DNA of 24,587 nt. It comes from Akkermansiaceae bacterium (lineage in GTDB: Bacteria; Verrucomicrobiota; Verrucomicrobiia; Verrucomicrobiales; Akkermansiaceae). A model generated the notes under the pieces. That model searched no databases and was not told the origin of the DNA. It saw only the letters and a list, made by a program, of their open reading frames with translations. Shown piece after piece: positions 15,570 to 23,603 of this stretch. The first letter of the stretch is position 1, and each line of letters opens with the position of its first letter. The stretch lies in NCBI GenBank assembly GCA_018676385.1, contig JABHEX010000301.1:1-24587 (forward strand), given 5' to 3'. Both the position numbers and the translations under genes were made by a program.

Positions 15570-15680
15570 GCAGAACAAGTCGCAGCATCTGTTACGAGTT
15601 AAATTTTTTATGGTCATTCTATATTAAACTTTGAAATCAACACTAGCCCCTCTCAGGGGGTCTGAACTTTGATGTTCGCT
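15570..15680 (+). other. attC site 8 (weak arms)
   Basis: R'' GCAGAAC (15570-15576) is followed by AAGTCGC, identical to the attC1 box. R' is GTTCGCT (15674-15680). The inner arms pair poorly. Length 111 bp. Confidence 0.65.
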
Positions 15681-15686
15681 AATGAT

Positions 15687-16118
15687 ATGAAAACACAAAT
15701 AATAATCCTTCTTGCTCTCGCCTCTGTTGTGTCAGCCGAAGTGATCGAAAAAGAAATAGATTCCAACGTGGAGTTTATCAGCTTAAAGCACGTATTTCGT
15801 AATGGTAAAAAAATATTAGAGGTAGCTACTCCTAGTTCAACAAAGCTTAATACGACTTACACTGTATTCGGCAAATCAGGAATGATCTATAAATACCAAG
15901 TCAGTGAATCTGGCGGATCTTTTCAAGATTGGCGTTACCCAGACTCTAATTGTAGTATTAAACTGCATACAAACACAAAAGGTGTTGTTGTGGATATTAT
16001 CATCTACAGCAAAGATTACTCAAAAACCATAGAAGCATTTCACATCAAGGATCATAGGTTAACACCATTTTCCGACAACGAACTAAAAAAACATCGCTTA
16101 CGCCGAAGTGAAAAGTGA
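15687..16118 (+). CDS. Cassette 9: secreted protein, unknown function
   Basis: 143 residues from the ATG at 15687, which opens on a signal peptide (MKTQIIILLALASVVSA, cleavage before EVIEK). The in-frame ATG at 15669 lies within the attC8 R' box region and is less likely. The mature part is small, Lys-rich and strand-rich (VEFISLKHVFRNGKKILEV, TYTVFGKSGMIYKYQV, GVVVDIIIYSKDY) with one Cys. I recognise no domain; a small beta-sandwich exported protein is a fair guess. It is probably the last gene that is clearly part of the array. Confidence 0.65.
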   Translation: MKTQIIILLALASVVSAEVIEKEIDSNVEFISLKHVFRNGKKILEVATPSSTKLNTTYTVFGKSGMIYKYQVSESGGSFQDWRYPDSNCSIKLHTNTKGVVVDIIIYSKDYSKTIEAFHIKDHRLTPFSDNELKKHRLRRSEK

Positions 16119-16288
16119 CAAGTTGTTGCGCCTGACTACTTAAGGTTAACGACTTCACTCAGGTTTTTAGACGTTAAACAAGTTCAGCCCACAACCGCAG
16201 ATTCGACTGCTGTTATTTTTGGCGGAAAATATTTTGTAACTATTGGAATTGGTTTGTAATTTGAATGCGACCTTAACATGATTAAAAA

Positions 16289-16777
16289 ATGAAATTAAAC
16301 GCAATTACACTAGTATCTATATCTACTTTGATGTTGATCGTGGGTTGCTTGGTTATTCAATTTTCTGCCAAAAAAAAATATGATGAGGGGAGGAAGGCTA
16401 TCTACAGTCTTTCGATTGTTGAAATTGATGATGATCAATTTTTATCTGAGGTTGTTTCCTCGTGGAGCGTTGAGTTCACTGAGTGTCCTAATGAAGCAAT
16501 GACCTCAGCCTTAGAACTGGTCAATGAGGACGTCTCGGTTGATGGCATCGCCAGTATCATGGCTCATGAAGTTTCTAGTTTTTCCTTCATTAATGACGCC
16601 CGCAACAAAAGAGAGCTCATTTATATGATGGTCAAATCCACCATCATTCCTGAAACTGTGGATGGCGCCTTTCACAAGGGCGAGGGCGTTGGTTACATTA
16701 AATATCGCGACAACTTAGTCGAGGTGTACAAGGACACCAAAGATGGGATTAAAAGCACACTTTACTATAAAAAATAA
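16289..16777 (+). CDS. Membrane-anchored protein, unknown function (possible last cassette)
   Basis: 162 residues with one N-terminal hydrophobic segment (LNAITLVSISTLMLIVGCLVIQF, residues about 3-25). The Cys at residue 20 is followed by further hydrophobic residues, so it is more likely a membrane anchor than a lipoprotein. The rest is acidic and soluble-looking, with no domain I recognise. A 170-bp gap with no convincing attC separates it from the previous cassette. It could be a cassette whose attC has decayed or the first host gene after the array. Confidence 0.6.
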   Translation: MKLNAITLVSISTLMLIVGCLVIQFSAKKKYDEGRKAIYSLSIVEIDDDQFLSEVVSSWSVEFTECPNEAMTSALELVNEDVSVDGIASIMAHEVSSFSFINDARNKRELIYMMVKSTIIPETVDGAFHKGEGVGYIKYRDNLVEVYKDTKDGIKSTLYYKK

Positions 16778-16800
16778 ATTTAGTTAATAGTGGTCTTAAC

Positions 16801-17334
16801 TTGATCCTATTCTCAGGCCTTAAAACCACTATTGTGTTAACCTTTTCAAAACACCTACAACTACTTGGTCTATCTGGTTGGCTGTTTATCTGTTTTGGTA
16901 CGTCTGCGATTGGAGCGGCGGCATCTATTCAGGCCAAAGATCTATACAGAGAAATGATTCAACCGGTGTGGGCACCGGCTCCCTGGGTGTTTGCGCCTGT
17001 GTGGTCTATTCTGTATGCGATGATGGGTGTTGCTGCTTGGTTGGTCTGGCGATCTGGGGGGTTTAAATTGCACAAAACCGCGCTCGTCGGGTTTTTAATT
17101 CAGCTTGTGCTGAATGGTTTGTGGAGTTGGTTATTTTTTGCGTGGCGTCTGGGTGGTTTAGCTTTGTTAGAAATTATCCTCTTGTGGGCTAGCATTACTG
17201 TCACATTGGTTTTGTTCTGGCGTGTTAACCGCTTAGCCGGAATGCTTCTAATGCCATATTTGATTTGGGTTAGTTTTGCCTCTGCCTTAAATTACTCATT
17301 ATTGATGCTTAATCATGATCTGTTAGGTCGTTGA
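16801..17334 (+). CDS. tspO: TspO/MBR family tryptophan-rich sensory membrane protein
   Basis: A five-helix membrane protein of the TspO/translocator family. Landmarks are the WAPAPWVFAPVWSILYAMMG segment at about 57-76 (family W-x-P-P-x-W/F-x-P-V-W), LNGLWSWLFF at about 104-113 and LLMPYLIWVSFASALN at about 149-164, with helices between. The family binds porphyrins and sterol-like ligands and affects tetrapyrrole and oxidative-stress responses. There is no ATG at the front; the frame opens at a TTG (16801), and a GTG at 16834 is an alternative that would give a more usual N-terminus. Length is about 166-177 residues, normal for the family. It is convergent with ribD. Confidence 0.9.
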   Translation: MILFSGLKTTIVLTFSKHLQLLGLSGWLFICFGTSAIGAAASIQAKDLYREMIQPVWAPAPWVFAPVWSILYAMMGVAAWLVWRSGGFKLHKTALVGFLIQLVLNGLWSWLFFAWRLGGLALLEIILLWASITVTLVLFWRVNRLAGMLLMPYLIWVSFASALNYSLLMLNHDLLGR

Positions 17335-17360
17335 TTTAGGTGGGGGTCACGCGTTGTCTG

Positions 17361-18404
17361 TTATGTGTGTGATTCTTTTTTATCTTTTGCAACCAGTGCT
17401 GACAGTAAAATATCATTTCCTATACGTTGATAGGTTTGGTTCGTCAGTTCAATATCATGTGTCAGAAAACCTATAGCTGGTATGGGAGTTCCCGTGATAA
17501 GGGGGGCATAAAAAAAGGCCACCTCATCAGCAAGCCCTGCACGTAAAAACGATGCCATTAACGTACCGCCAGCTTCTACCAAAACAGTATTACATCCTTT
17601 ATTTACTAATCTATTGAGTGAGGCAATTAGGTCTCCGTTTTCTTGTATGAGGGTCCGGTCAGCATAGGCGTCCGTAAAGACCTGTGCATTCGTAGGTAAA
17701 TTAGATCCACACTGTTGCGTTACCAGCATTCGCCACGGTTGAGATTTCTCTGGTAACGATGTATCCCGTATTGTCAGAGCAGGATCATCTGCTCGTAATG
17801 TTTGTCCGCCCGTTAAAATGGCATCAGATTGGTGACGCAGTCTTTGCACATAAGATCTCGACTCTTGTGATGTCAGCCATTTCCCCTCTCCCTTGGGTCG
17901 GGTAATGTTTCCGTCTAAACTCATTCCTGATTTTAAGATTACCCATGGTAGGCCGGTTTTTTGAACTTTACTAAACGGGCGAATCAGCAAGTCGCAGGCT
18001 TGAGTATCTGAGATTCGTGACACACCAATTCCTTTTTCTTTTAGTATTTCATCGGCTTTGCCTGCATGAGCTGGGTTTGGGTCTTTTGATCCATAGCAGA
18101 CACGCGTAATACCCGCCTCTATTATTCCATCGGTGCACGCTGGTGTGCGGCCGGTTGTTGAGCAAGGTTCTAGAGTTACATAAATAGTGGCACCCTGAAT
18201 AGCCTGCTTCCCGTGTTTTTCGGTTGCCGTTGCTATTGCTTCGCGTTCTGCATGAGGTTTGCCTGCCATTTGGTGCCACCCTTTGCCGAGGATGCTGTCA
18301 TTTTTAACAATAACCGCTCCTACAGGGGGGTTTGGTGAGGTGAGACCAATACCTTTTTCTGCCTCAATAACTGCCAGGCTCATCCAGTGTTCGTCGCTTG
18401 CCAT
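17361..18404 (-). CDS. ribD: Bifunctional riboflavin biosynthesis protein RibD
   Basis: 347 residues with both domains. The N-terminal cytidine-deaminase-like domain carries HAE at 51-53 and PCSTTGRTPAC at about 80-90, giving the zinc ligands H51, C81 and C90 and the catalytic E53. The C-terminal reductase domain begins near residue 150 (GLPWVILKSGMSLDGNI) and contains LVEAGGTLMASFL, as in the dihydrofolate-reductase-like family. It performs the deaminase and reductase steps of the riboflavin pathway. No other rib gene is in the window, and no FMN riboswitch is recognisable upstream of 18404. Confidence 0.95.
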   Translation of the reverse strand: MASDEHWMSLAVIEAEKGIGLTSPNPPVGAVIVKNDSILGKGWHQMAGKPHAEREAIATATEKHGKQAIQGATIYVTLEPCSTTGRTPACTDGIIEAGITRVCYGSKDPNPAHAGKADEILKEKGIGVSRISDTQACDLLIRPFSKVQKTGLPWVILKSGMSLDGNITRPKGEGKWLTSQESRSYVQRLRHQSDAILTGGQTLRADDPALTIRDTSLPEKSQPWRMLVTQQCGSNLPTNAQVFTDAYADRTLIQENGDLIASLNRLVNKGCNTVLVEAGGTLMASFLRAGLADEVAFFYAPLITGTPIPAIGFLTHDIELTNQTYQRIGNDILLSALVAKDKKESHT

Positions 18405-18700
18405 AGATGAGTATTAAATGCTAAAAATAGCTAAATCAAGCCTGTGAATAAAACGCCCTAGGTTGTGAATAGTTTGTTGTTTGTTTGGGTCTTTCTATTT
18501 TGGGGCCCTTAAATACACGACATTGTGCACAGTATAACCACGATCATACCCATGTTATTATTCGCGTGGAACTCTCATACAATATACGTGAAACAATGAA
18601 TTCCTCACCTTATTCACATATAGAAGAAGAAGAGTTTGTTTAGTTTAAAAATAATCTCTTAATCTCATCGTGTATAAGTAACCAAAACTGTGAGATATTC
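18405..18700. other. Intergenic stretch between divergent ribD and PUR-domain gene
   Basis: This AT-rich stretch must hold the ribD promoter on the minus strand and that of the PUR-domain gene on the plus strand. A -10-like TATAAG is seen at 18673-18678 but without a good -35 partner. A 15-codon frame (18596-18643) is too short to claim. No RNA gene is recognised. Confidence 0.45.
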
Positions 18701-18751
18701 ATGTCAGCCTTATCAAATGAAATCGACTACTTTCTTGACCTCGATTGAGAT

Positions 18752-19003
18752 GTGTGGGGATATGAGTTTAATCAAACGATCAACCTGACAGAACATATGA
18801 GGAACGACGACCTGTTACATACTGAAAAGATACTCGCTGACCGCAAAACATTTTACCTTGATTTGAAAGAGAACCAACGGGGAAAGGTGATCAAAATAAC
18901 AGAGGAGGTTTCAGGTAACCGAGACACAATCATGGTCCCGGCAGAGATATTGGGAGATTTTATAGAAGCACTCACTGATATTCGAGCAACGGCTGAGGAA
19001 TAG
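18752..19003 (+). CDS. PUR-domain nucleic-acid-binding protein (single repeat)
   Basis: The segment TFYLDLKENQRGKVIKITEE followed by NRDTIMVPAEILGDFIEALTDI is the single-stranded nucleic-acid-binding PUR repeat seen in small bacterial PUR-family proteins. The translated start is unclear. GTG at 18752 and ATG at 18797 are both possible, and the ATG lies close to the domain. The same frame continues upstream to an ATG at 18701 but is broken by a TGA at 18746-18748. Length is 68-83 residues, consistent with a one-repeat protein that works as a dimer. A role as a general RNA- or DNA-binding protein is inferred from the family. Confidence 0.75.
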   Translation: MWGYEFNQTINLTEHMRNDDLLHTEKILADRKTFYLDLKENQRGKVIKITEEVSGNRDTIMVPAEILGDFIEALTDIRATAEE

Positions 19004-19041
19004 CGTAAAAACATGGCTATTTAGACGGGATCTATTTGATT

Positions 19042-19443
19042 TCACTGTTCGTGCCACTCTTTAGGTATTCTTTGCGGTCGACCCTCTGGCATTTTTACGA
19101 TTGCTAATGCTTGTTTACAGCTAATGAGTGGTTTTTCTTGCTGTTCGCGATGCATAACGAACGAACACCAAAAGCGAGCACGCTCAAGTTTTTCTAGATG
19201 CCCCTGAATAATTAGTTTATCTCCTAGTTTTGCTGGACTATGATAATCTATTTCAGTGCGAACAACGACAGGGAAAATTTTGGTACTCATCATTTTGGGC
19301 AAGTCCATTCCCATTTGAGTAGCTAGGCGTGTTCGGCAGGTTTCTATCATGCGTAAGTATGCTATGTTGTGGACGACTCCTCCGCAATCGGTATCAAAGA
19401 ACATAACCTCTTCGTGTGTGGTACATTTGAAATTTTCCATCAA
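19042..19443 (-). CDS. YbgC/4HBT-type acyl-CoA thioesterase
   Basis: 133 residues of the hotdog fold. FFDTDCGGVVHNIAYLRMIE at about 15-34 contains the catalytic Asp of the 4-hydroxybenzoyl-CoA thioesterase family (D17) and the conserved GGVVHNxxYL segment. The later strands (DYHSPAKLGDKLIIQG, then RARFWCSFVM) fit the long hotdog sheet. YbgC-type enzymes hydrolyse short-chain acyl-CoA and are often linked to the Tol-Pal envelope system. Here it is not next to tol genes; it converges with the PUR-domain gene. Start is the first of two adjacent ATG codons. Confidence 0.88.
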   Translation of the reverse strand: MMENFKCTTHEEVMFFDTDCGGVVHNIAYLRMIETCRTRLATQMGMDLPKMMSTKIFPVVVRTEIDYHSPAKLGDKLIIQGHLEKLERARFWCSFVMHREQQEKPLISCKQALAIVKMPEGRPQRIPKEWHEQ

Positions 19444-19614
19444 GGTGATCCAATAACGATCGAACGCCTATATCAAGCACACTTATGCTCACGCAGAGCC
19501 TATACTTCTCTATTGCGTAATGGAAAAACAAACGATGTTTAATGGATTCATGTAAAACCAACTTACAAGGTGCTATAAACCGACGTTTTACTTGCGATTA
19601 TACTTCAACCATGC

Positions 19615-20679
19615 ATGTTTACGCCCATGCGCAGTAAGTTAGCAATACGGTCCGTAAACACGGCGCGTTTGATTTATCTGTTGATTTGCGAAACGGCGGG
19701 CGCCGCTATTGCAAACCACGTCGGTGGTCTTGATATGATTTGGGTTGGTATTGTTGCCGGGCTGCTTGTTGCAGCGTTATTTATTTTAATTGAAACCTTG
19801 ATGAAGCAATTTACTTTGCGGGGTTTCTCTAACGCCACAGTAGGGCTATTGATAGGGGTGTTTTGTGCCTGGCTGTTAAGTCGTGGCGTAGTCAATTTAA
19901 TAGAAATTACTCTGTCGGGGAAATTGGAACAGCTGGATGCGCTTGTCTTATCTATACACGTAATCTTGTACGCTAGCCTCGGCTTCTTAGGTGCGGTGCT
20001 AGCTTTACGAAGCGGAAGTGATGACTTTTCTTTGCTGATCCCATACGTAAGATTTCACAAAGAATCAACGCCCGGACCCCCAATATTAATAGACACCCAT
20101 GTAATTACTGACAGTCGGTTATTCGGCATATTAAATACAGGTTTTTTAGAGGGTAATTTAATCATTCCCCGCTTTGTTTTAGAGGAGCTTCACATCATGG
20201 CGAATTCTCCATCTGCTGCCAGGTGTGCACGTGGCCAGCGGGGGCTTGAGGTTCTGGAGAGCTTGCAAAAAAATGATAAGTTTCGGATTACGATTCATGA
20301 TTCGGACGCGGATCGGGGTAATGACACACATGATGCAAGACTAATGCACGTTTGCCGGTTGTTGTCCGCGCGCATGCTAACCACAGACGACAACCTAACG
20401 AAAGCTGCACGCCTACAAGGAATCGTCGTTTTGAATATCAACTACTTAAATCAAGCGTTGAAACCTAAAATTGTCGTTGGTGAGCGTATTAGATTACCCC
20501 TAGTGCGCCCAGGTAAAGACGAACACCAAGCCGTAGGCTACATGCCAGATGGTTCAATGATCGTGGTGAACAATGCTGTCAATAAGATCAATACCACTCA
20601 GGATGTTACTGTCATAAGTACCCTTGAAACCGATGCCGGCACAATGGTGTTCTCAGAATTGTTTGAACACGAAAATTAA
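19615..20679 (+). CDS. YacL-like membrane protein with PIN and TRAM domains
   Basis: 354 residues. Four hydrophobic segments occupy about 16-36, 41-62, 74-98 and 112-132. A PIN-type nuclease domain follows: LIDTHVITDSRL at about 158-169 with acidic D160, E190 (FVLEEL), D240 (HDARL) and D258/D259 (TTDDN), the four-acid set of PIN nucleases. The last 70 residues (ERIRLPLVRPGKDEHQAVGYMPDGSMIVV) are a TRAM-like beta-barrel. This membrane-PIN-TRAM arrangement is that of Bacillus YacL and its relatives, which bind or cleave RNA at the membrane. The first acid cluster has THV in place of the usual TSV/TSA but keeps the Asp. Two nearby ATG codons (19615, 19627) are possible starts. Confidence 0.88.
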   Translation: MFTPMRSKLAIRSVNTARLIYLLICETAGAAIANHVGGLDMIWVGIVAGLLVAALFILIETLMKQFTLRGFSNATVGLLIGVFCAWLLSRGVVNLIEITLSGKLEQLDALVLSIHVILYASLGFLGAVLALRSGSDDFSLLIPYVRFHKESTPGPPILIDTHVITDSRLFGILNTGFLEGNLIIPRFVLEELHIMANSPSAARCARGQRGLEVLESLQKNDKFRITIHDSDADRGNDTHDARLMHVCRLLSARMLTTDDNLTKAARLQGIVVLNINYLNQALKPKIVVGERIRLPLVRPGKDEHQAVGYMPDGSMIVVNNAVNKINTTQDVTVISTLETDAGTMVFSELFEHEN

Positions 20680-20889
20680 GACGAATCAACGCTCAAAGCG
20701 TCGTTAAAGGTGCACGCCATAAATGTGTTGCACATTATGTGAGCTTTTCTTTATGGGCGCCTCATTATTTACAGGTATAAATAATGAATCAACGCCGGTA
20801 AATCACTCTGATAATCAACCAAGAATATATCAGCTGTATGGTAATTCTGGATTGTTATCGGGCAACCTTTAGGGTTTTATCGATGCCTC

Positions 20890-21915
20890 ATGACTTGGAA
20901 ATTACACAATGCAATGTGGCCTGGGCTTGTTGGAAAAGACGAGGACAGCGACCAACCACCAATATCTCTTGAAAAGATGATCGATTTGACCGTTGCAAGC
21001 GATGCTGGCGGTCGTAAATACGATGGTATTGATCTATTTCTCTTTTTTCCGCACCTAGACATTGATGCCGCCGAGGATGATATTAGGAAATTTGCCGATG
21101 ACGTCGCAACCAAAGATTTAAAAATTGGTTCCGTGGTTGCGCCGATTTGGCAAGAAACCGGGGGCGGTAGCGCGATGGGCGACCAAGCAGCGCGTAATAG
21201 ATTTGTGGAGGCAGTAAAAAAAGCGTGCCGATACACGACCATCTTGCGCGAGCACGGAGTGAGATCATACGGTTCAATTCGTATTGACTCTGCTACAGGG
21301 GTAGAGGACTGGGCGGCCAATCCTGCAGCAAACACGAAGATGATGGCACAAACATTCCAGGAATGTGGCAAAGTTGCAGCGGACCATGACGAGGTGCTTG
21401 TTGCCGAAGGGGAAATTTGTTGGGGCGGCATGCACTCATGGAAAGATATGCTCGATTTACTCGAAGAGACCGGCATGCCAGATCGCGTCGGCTTTCAGGC
21501 GGACCTCGCCCACACGTATCTTTATTTGTTAGGATACAATGCCGAACAACACGCACTGTTGAACGAACCATACACCGACGAGGAGTTTTGGTCTGCCTAT
21601 AAGACTATGACCGATAAGTTGCGTCCGTGGACATATGATTTCCACGTGGCACAGAACGACGGCTCGGTTCATGGCACCGGCGCGCACGATAAGACCGGCC
21701 GCCATTGTCCAGCAGATGACCCAAACGGCCGACTGGATATCGTCAAGTGCTCGGGTTACTGGTTGCTTGATGAAAACGGTAACCCGCGCCCAGAGATTAA
21801 GCACCTCTGTTGGGATGGCTGTATGTTCCCCAATACCACTCTGGAAAAACAGTCAACATGGGACACGATCCTGAAAACGATGGTCGAGGTAGACGGCGCA
21901 CACAGCAGCAAATAA
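20890..21915 (+). CDS. TIM-barrel sugar isomerase/epimerase (xylose isomerase-like), gene 1 of operon
   Basis: 341 residues of the xylose isomerase-like TIM-barrel superfamily. Likely metal ligands are an acidic residue in the VAEGEI segment (E173 or E175), D205 (GFQADLAHTY) and H252 (YDFHVAQND). The last part (CWDGCMFPN) is Cys- and Trp-rich and unusual. The ATG at 20890 is the only clear start; the ATG at 20883 is in another frame. It is first in a tight same-strand run (gaps of 18, 7, 1 and 2 bp) ending in a ribulokinase, so it is probably a sugar-converting enzyme. The specific sugar is unknown; a DNA-repair endonuclease IV role is unlikely in this context. Confidence 0.82.
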   Translation: MTWKLHNAMWPGLVGKDEDSDQPPISLEKMIDLTVASDAGGRKYDGIDLFLFFPHLDIDAAEDDIRKFADDVATKDLKIGSVVAPIWQETGGGSAMGDQAARNRFVEAVKKACRYTTILREHGVRSYGSIRIDSATGVEDWAANPAANTKMMAQTFQECGKVAADHDEVLVAEGEICWGGMHSWKDMLDLLEETGMPDRVGFQADLAHTYLYLLGYNAEQHALLNEPYTDEEFWSAYKTMTDKLRPWTYDFHVAQNDGSVHGTGAHDKTGRHCPADDPNGRLDIVKCSGYWLLDENGNPRPEIKHLCWDGCMFPNTTLEKQSTWDTILKTMVEVDGAHSSK

Positions 21916-21933
21916 TTACCCAACAATAATATC

Positions 21934-22782
21934 ATGAAAATTGGAATGAATATGCACCTTTGGTCGACTAATGTCAGCGAGGAACATTTCGCGGATATTG
22001 AGAAACTTAAGGATATTGGCTATGATGGCATAGAGATTTTTCTCGCTGAGCCAGATCGCGCAAACTACGAGAATATTGGATCGTTTTTGAAGTCTATCGA
22101 TTTAGAGGTGAATGGTTGTCTGGGGCTCGGACCCGATCAGGATCCCATCTCAACAGACGCGTCTATCAGGCAGGCGGGATTGGATAAAATCAAGGAGGCA
22201 ATCGATAACATGCACGCCGCTGGTGGAAGGAATATTTGTGGTCCATTTCACTCAGCATTCGCCACATTTTCCCGCGATGAACCACAAGGGGATGAATACA
22301 AGCGTAGCGCCGAGGTTCTCCACGCAGCAGCAGAACATGCCGCCCAAGCGGGCATCACACTGACACCCGAAGCGCTGAACCGATTCGAGTGTTATCTCGT
22401 TAACACCATGGCACAGTTAAAAAAACTCGTCGACTTGGCAGACCACCCGAACCTGCGCGGCATGTTTGACCCACACCACGCAAATATCGAAGAGAAGTCA
22501 TTTGCCAGCGCTATTGATACCATCGGACCGGTGATGACACATGTCCATATTTCTGAGAACGACCGCGGCACTCCCGGTGCAGGCCACATTCCCTGGGACG
22601 AGGTGTTTAGCTCTATCGCCAAAACGGGTTACGACGGCTGGTACACCATCGAAGCATTTTCACGCGATGACTTGGGATTTGCCAATGCGATTAATGTGTG
22701 GCGTGAGTTTAATCCACGTATGGATATTTGCCGTGACGGATATGCCTTTACGAAGGCAATGATCGAGAAACATAAAAACTAA
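21934..22782 (+). CDS. Ketose 3-epimerase-like enzyme (D-tagatose/D-psicose 3-epimerase family), gene 2
   Basis: 282 residues. The four ligands E146, D179, H205 and E240 have the spacing (33, 26, 35) that I recall for the metal site of Pseudomonas cichorii D-tagatose 3-epimerase (E152, D185, H211, E246). R211 stands six residues after the His ligand, as in that enzyme. Motifs are TPEALNRFECYLVNT, MFDPHHANIEE and HVHISENDRGTPGAGH. It should epimerise a ketose at C3 in the cytoplasm. It precedes an inosose dehydratase-like gene and, further on, a ribulokinase, which fits use of a rare ketose or pentulose. The natural substrate cannot be assigned. Confidence 0.86.
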   Translation: MKIGMNMHLWSTNVSEEHFADIEKLKDIGYDGIEIFLAEPDRANYENIGSFLKSIDLEVNGCLGLGPDQDPISTDASIRQAGLDKIKEAIDNMHAAGGRNICGPFHSAFATFSRDEPQGDEYKRSAEVLHAAAEHAAQAGITLTPEALNRFECYLVNTMAQLKKLVDLADHPNLRGMFDPHHANIEEKSFASAIDTIGPVMTHVHISENDRGTPGAGHIPWDEVFSSIAKTGYDGWYTIEAFSRDDLGFANAINVWREFNPRMDICRDGYAFTKAMIEKHKN

Positions 22783-22789
22783 CAAAAAC

Positions 22790-23602
22790 ATGAAAATTAA
22801 ATTTGGAAATGAATGCTACACCTGGTTCATGAAGGATGACGGTGCCTTCTGGGACAACAAGCTTGACCACATGATCGAAGTCACCGCTAAGGCGGGGATG
22901 ACCGGCATCGAGCCGATGCACTTCTGGATGGGTGATCTTGCCGATCCGGTTCTACTGAAGGAGAGCCTCGATAAACACAGGGTCGAGCTCGCCGCGATTG
23001 CTTTTGTGCAGGACTGGAACAACCCCGTGGAGACAGATAATGAGCGTGCGGCCGCCGACAGCGCGATCTCGCTGCTCAAGCAATTCCCGGGTGCGGTGCT
23101 TTGCACAGTGCAGATGCCTAACGGTAGGCATGACCTTGAGCAGCGCCGCAAAAACCTAGTAGCTAACGTAAATGCAGTTTCAAAACGTGCCACGGATGCT
23201 GGCATCAAATGCAGCTTTCACCCAAATTCACCTGAGTCCTCGATTAACCGCACGGAAGAGGATTACACAGACATCATTGAGAATCTTGACAGCTCTGTGA
23301 CGGGTTGGACGCCTGACGTTGGCCACATCATTAACGGGGGTATGGATCCTCTTGCCAAGATGAAGCAGTATGCCAGTTTGGTTAACCACGTGCATTATAA
23401 AGATTGGGATGGAAACCCAGAATTTGCACTTATGGGGCAGGGAAAAGTCGATTTGTTAGGTGTGACAAAGTGGCTTGTTGAACAAGACTATGATGGCTGG
23501 GTGATCTGTGAAGATGAAGCACCTTCAGCCGTCGATGATCCCGACGGTGTGACTTTGCACGACGGAGAATGGATCCGGGAAACTCTCTTACCTGTTATTT
23601 AA
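22790..23602 (+). CDS. IolE-like TIM-barrel isomerase/dehydratase, gene 3
   Basis: 270 residues, third member of the xylose isomerase-like superfamily in a row. Probable ligands are H144 (CSFHPNS), D176 (TPDVGH), H202 (NHVHYKDWD) and an acidic residue at 241-243 (VICEDE). The HPN and HVHYKD segments resemble inosose dehydratase IolE, but no other iol gene is seen, so the true reaction may be another isomerisation or dehydration. It starts 7 bp after gene 2 and is followed after 1 bp by the hydrolase, indicating one transcript and coupled translation. Similarity to genes 1 and 2 is at fold level only. Confidence 0.8.
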   Translation: MKIKFGNECYTWFMKDDGAFWDNKLDHMIEVTAKAGMTGIEPMHFWMGDLADPVLLKESLDKHRVELAAIAFVQDWNNPVETDNERAAADSAISLLKQFPGAVLCTVQMPNGRHDLEQRRKNLVANVNAVSKRATDAGIKCSFHPNSPESSINRTEEDYTDIIENLDSSVTGWTPDVGHIINGGMDPLAKMKQYASLVNHVHYKDWDGNPEFALMGQGKVDLLGVTKWLVEQDYDGWVICEDEAPSAVDDPDGVTLHDGEWIRETLLPVI

Positions 23603-23603
23603 C

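Larger units (their letters stand above)
8997..16118 (+). mobile_element. Chromosomal integron: decayed intI plus attC-separated cassette array
   Basis: The unit consists of a minus-strand integrase remnant, a probable attI junction at 9426, and plus-strand cassettes with one or two genes each. Every cassette is followed by a structured site of 111-138 bp that begins with an RYYYAAC-like box plus AAG and ends with a GTT-type box. This is the layout of a sedentary chromosomal integron. The end of the array is uncertain: attC-like structure is convincing to 15680 and doubtful after 16118. The gene at 16289 may be a last cassette or host DNA. Confidence 0.85.

Noticed and set aside
16173..16258. 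A ninth attC site after the secreted-protein gene (GTTAAAC followed by AAGTTC, and GTTTGTA).
   Set aside because: The boxes do not complement each other or the cassette's opening box, the arms do not pair, and 86 bp is shorter than the other sites here.
18746..18748. TGA read as selenocysteine or tryptophan in the PUR-domain gene.
   Set aside because: No selenocysteine-insertion hairpin is evident after it, PUR proteins have no known selenocysteine, and other genes here end in TGA.
18999..19020. A 6-bp inverted repeat (AATAGC/GCTATT) between the convergent PUR and thioesterase genes as a terminator.
   Set aside because: The stem is short and AT-rich with no clear T-tract; too weak to annotate.
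20689..20701. A hairpin ACGCT-CAA-AGCGT after the YacL-like gene as an intrinsic terminator.
   Set aside because: The stem is only 5 bp and no T-run follows, so termination cannot be supported.
20877..21476. A minus-strand open frame of 199 codons.
   Set aside because: It lies opposite the first isomerase gene and has a Ser/Pro-rich, low-information composition typical of a shadow.
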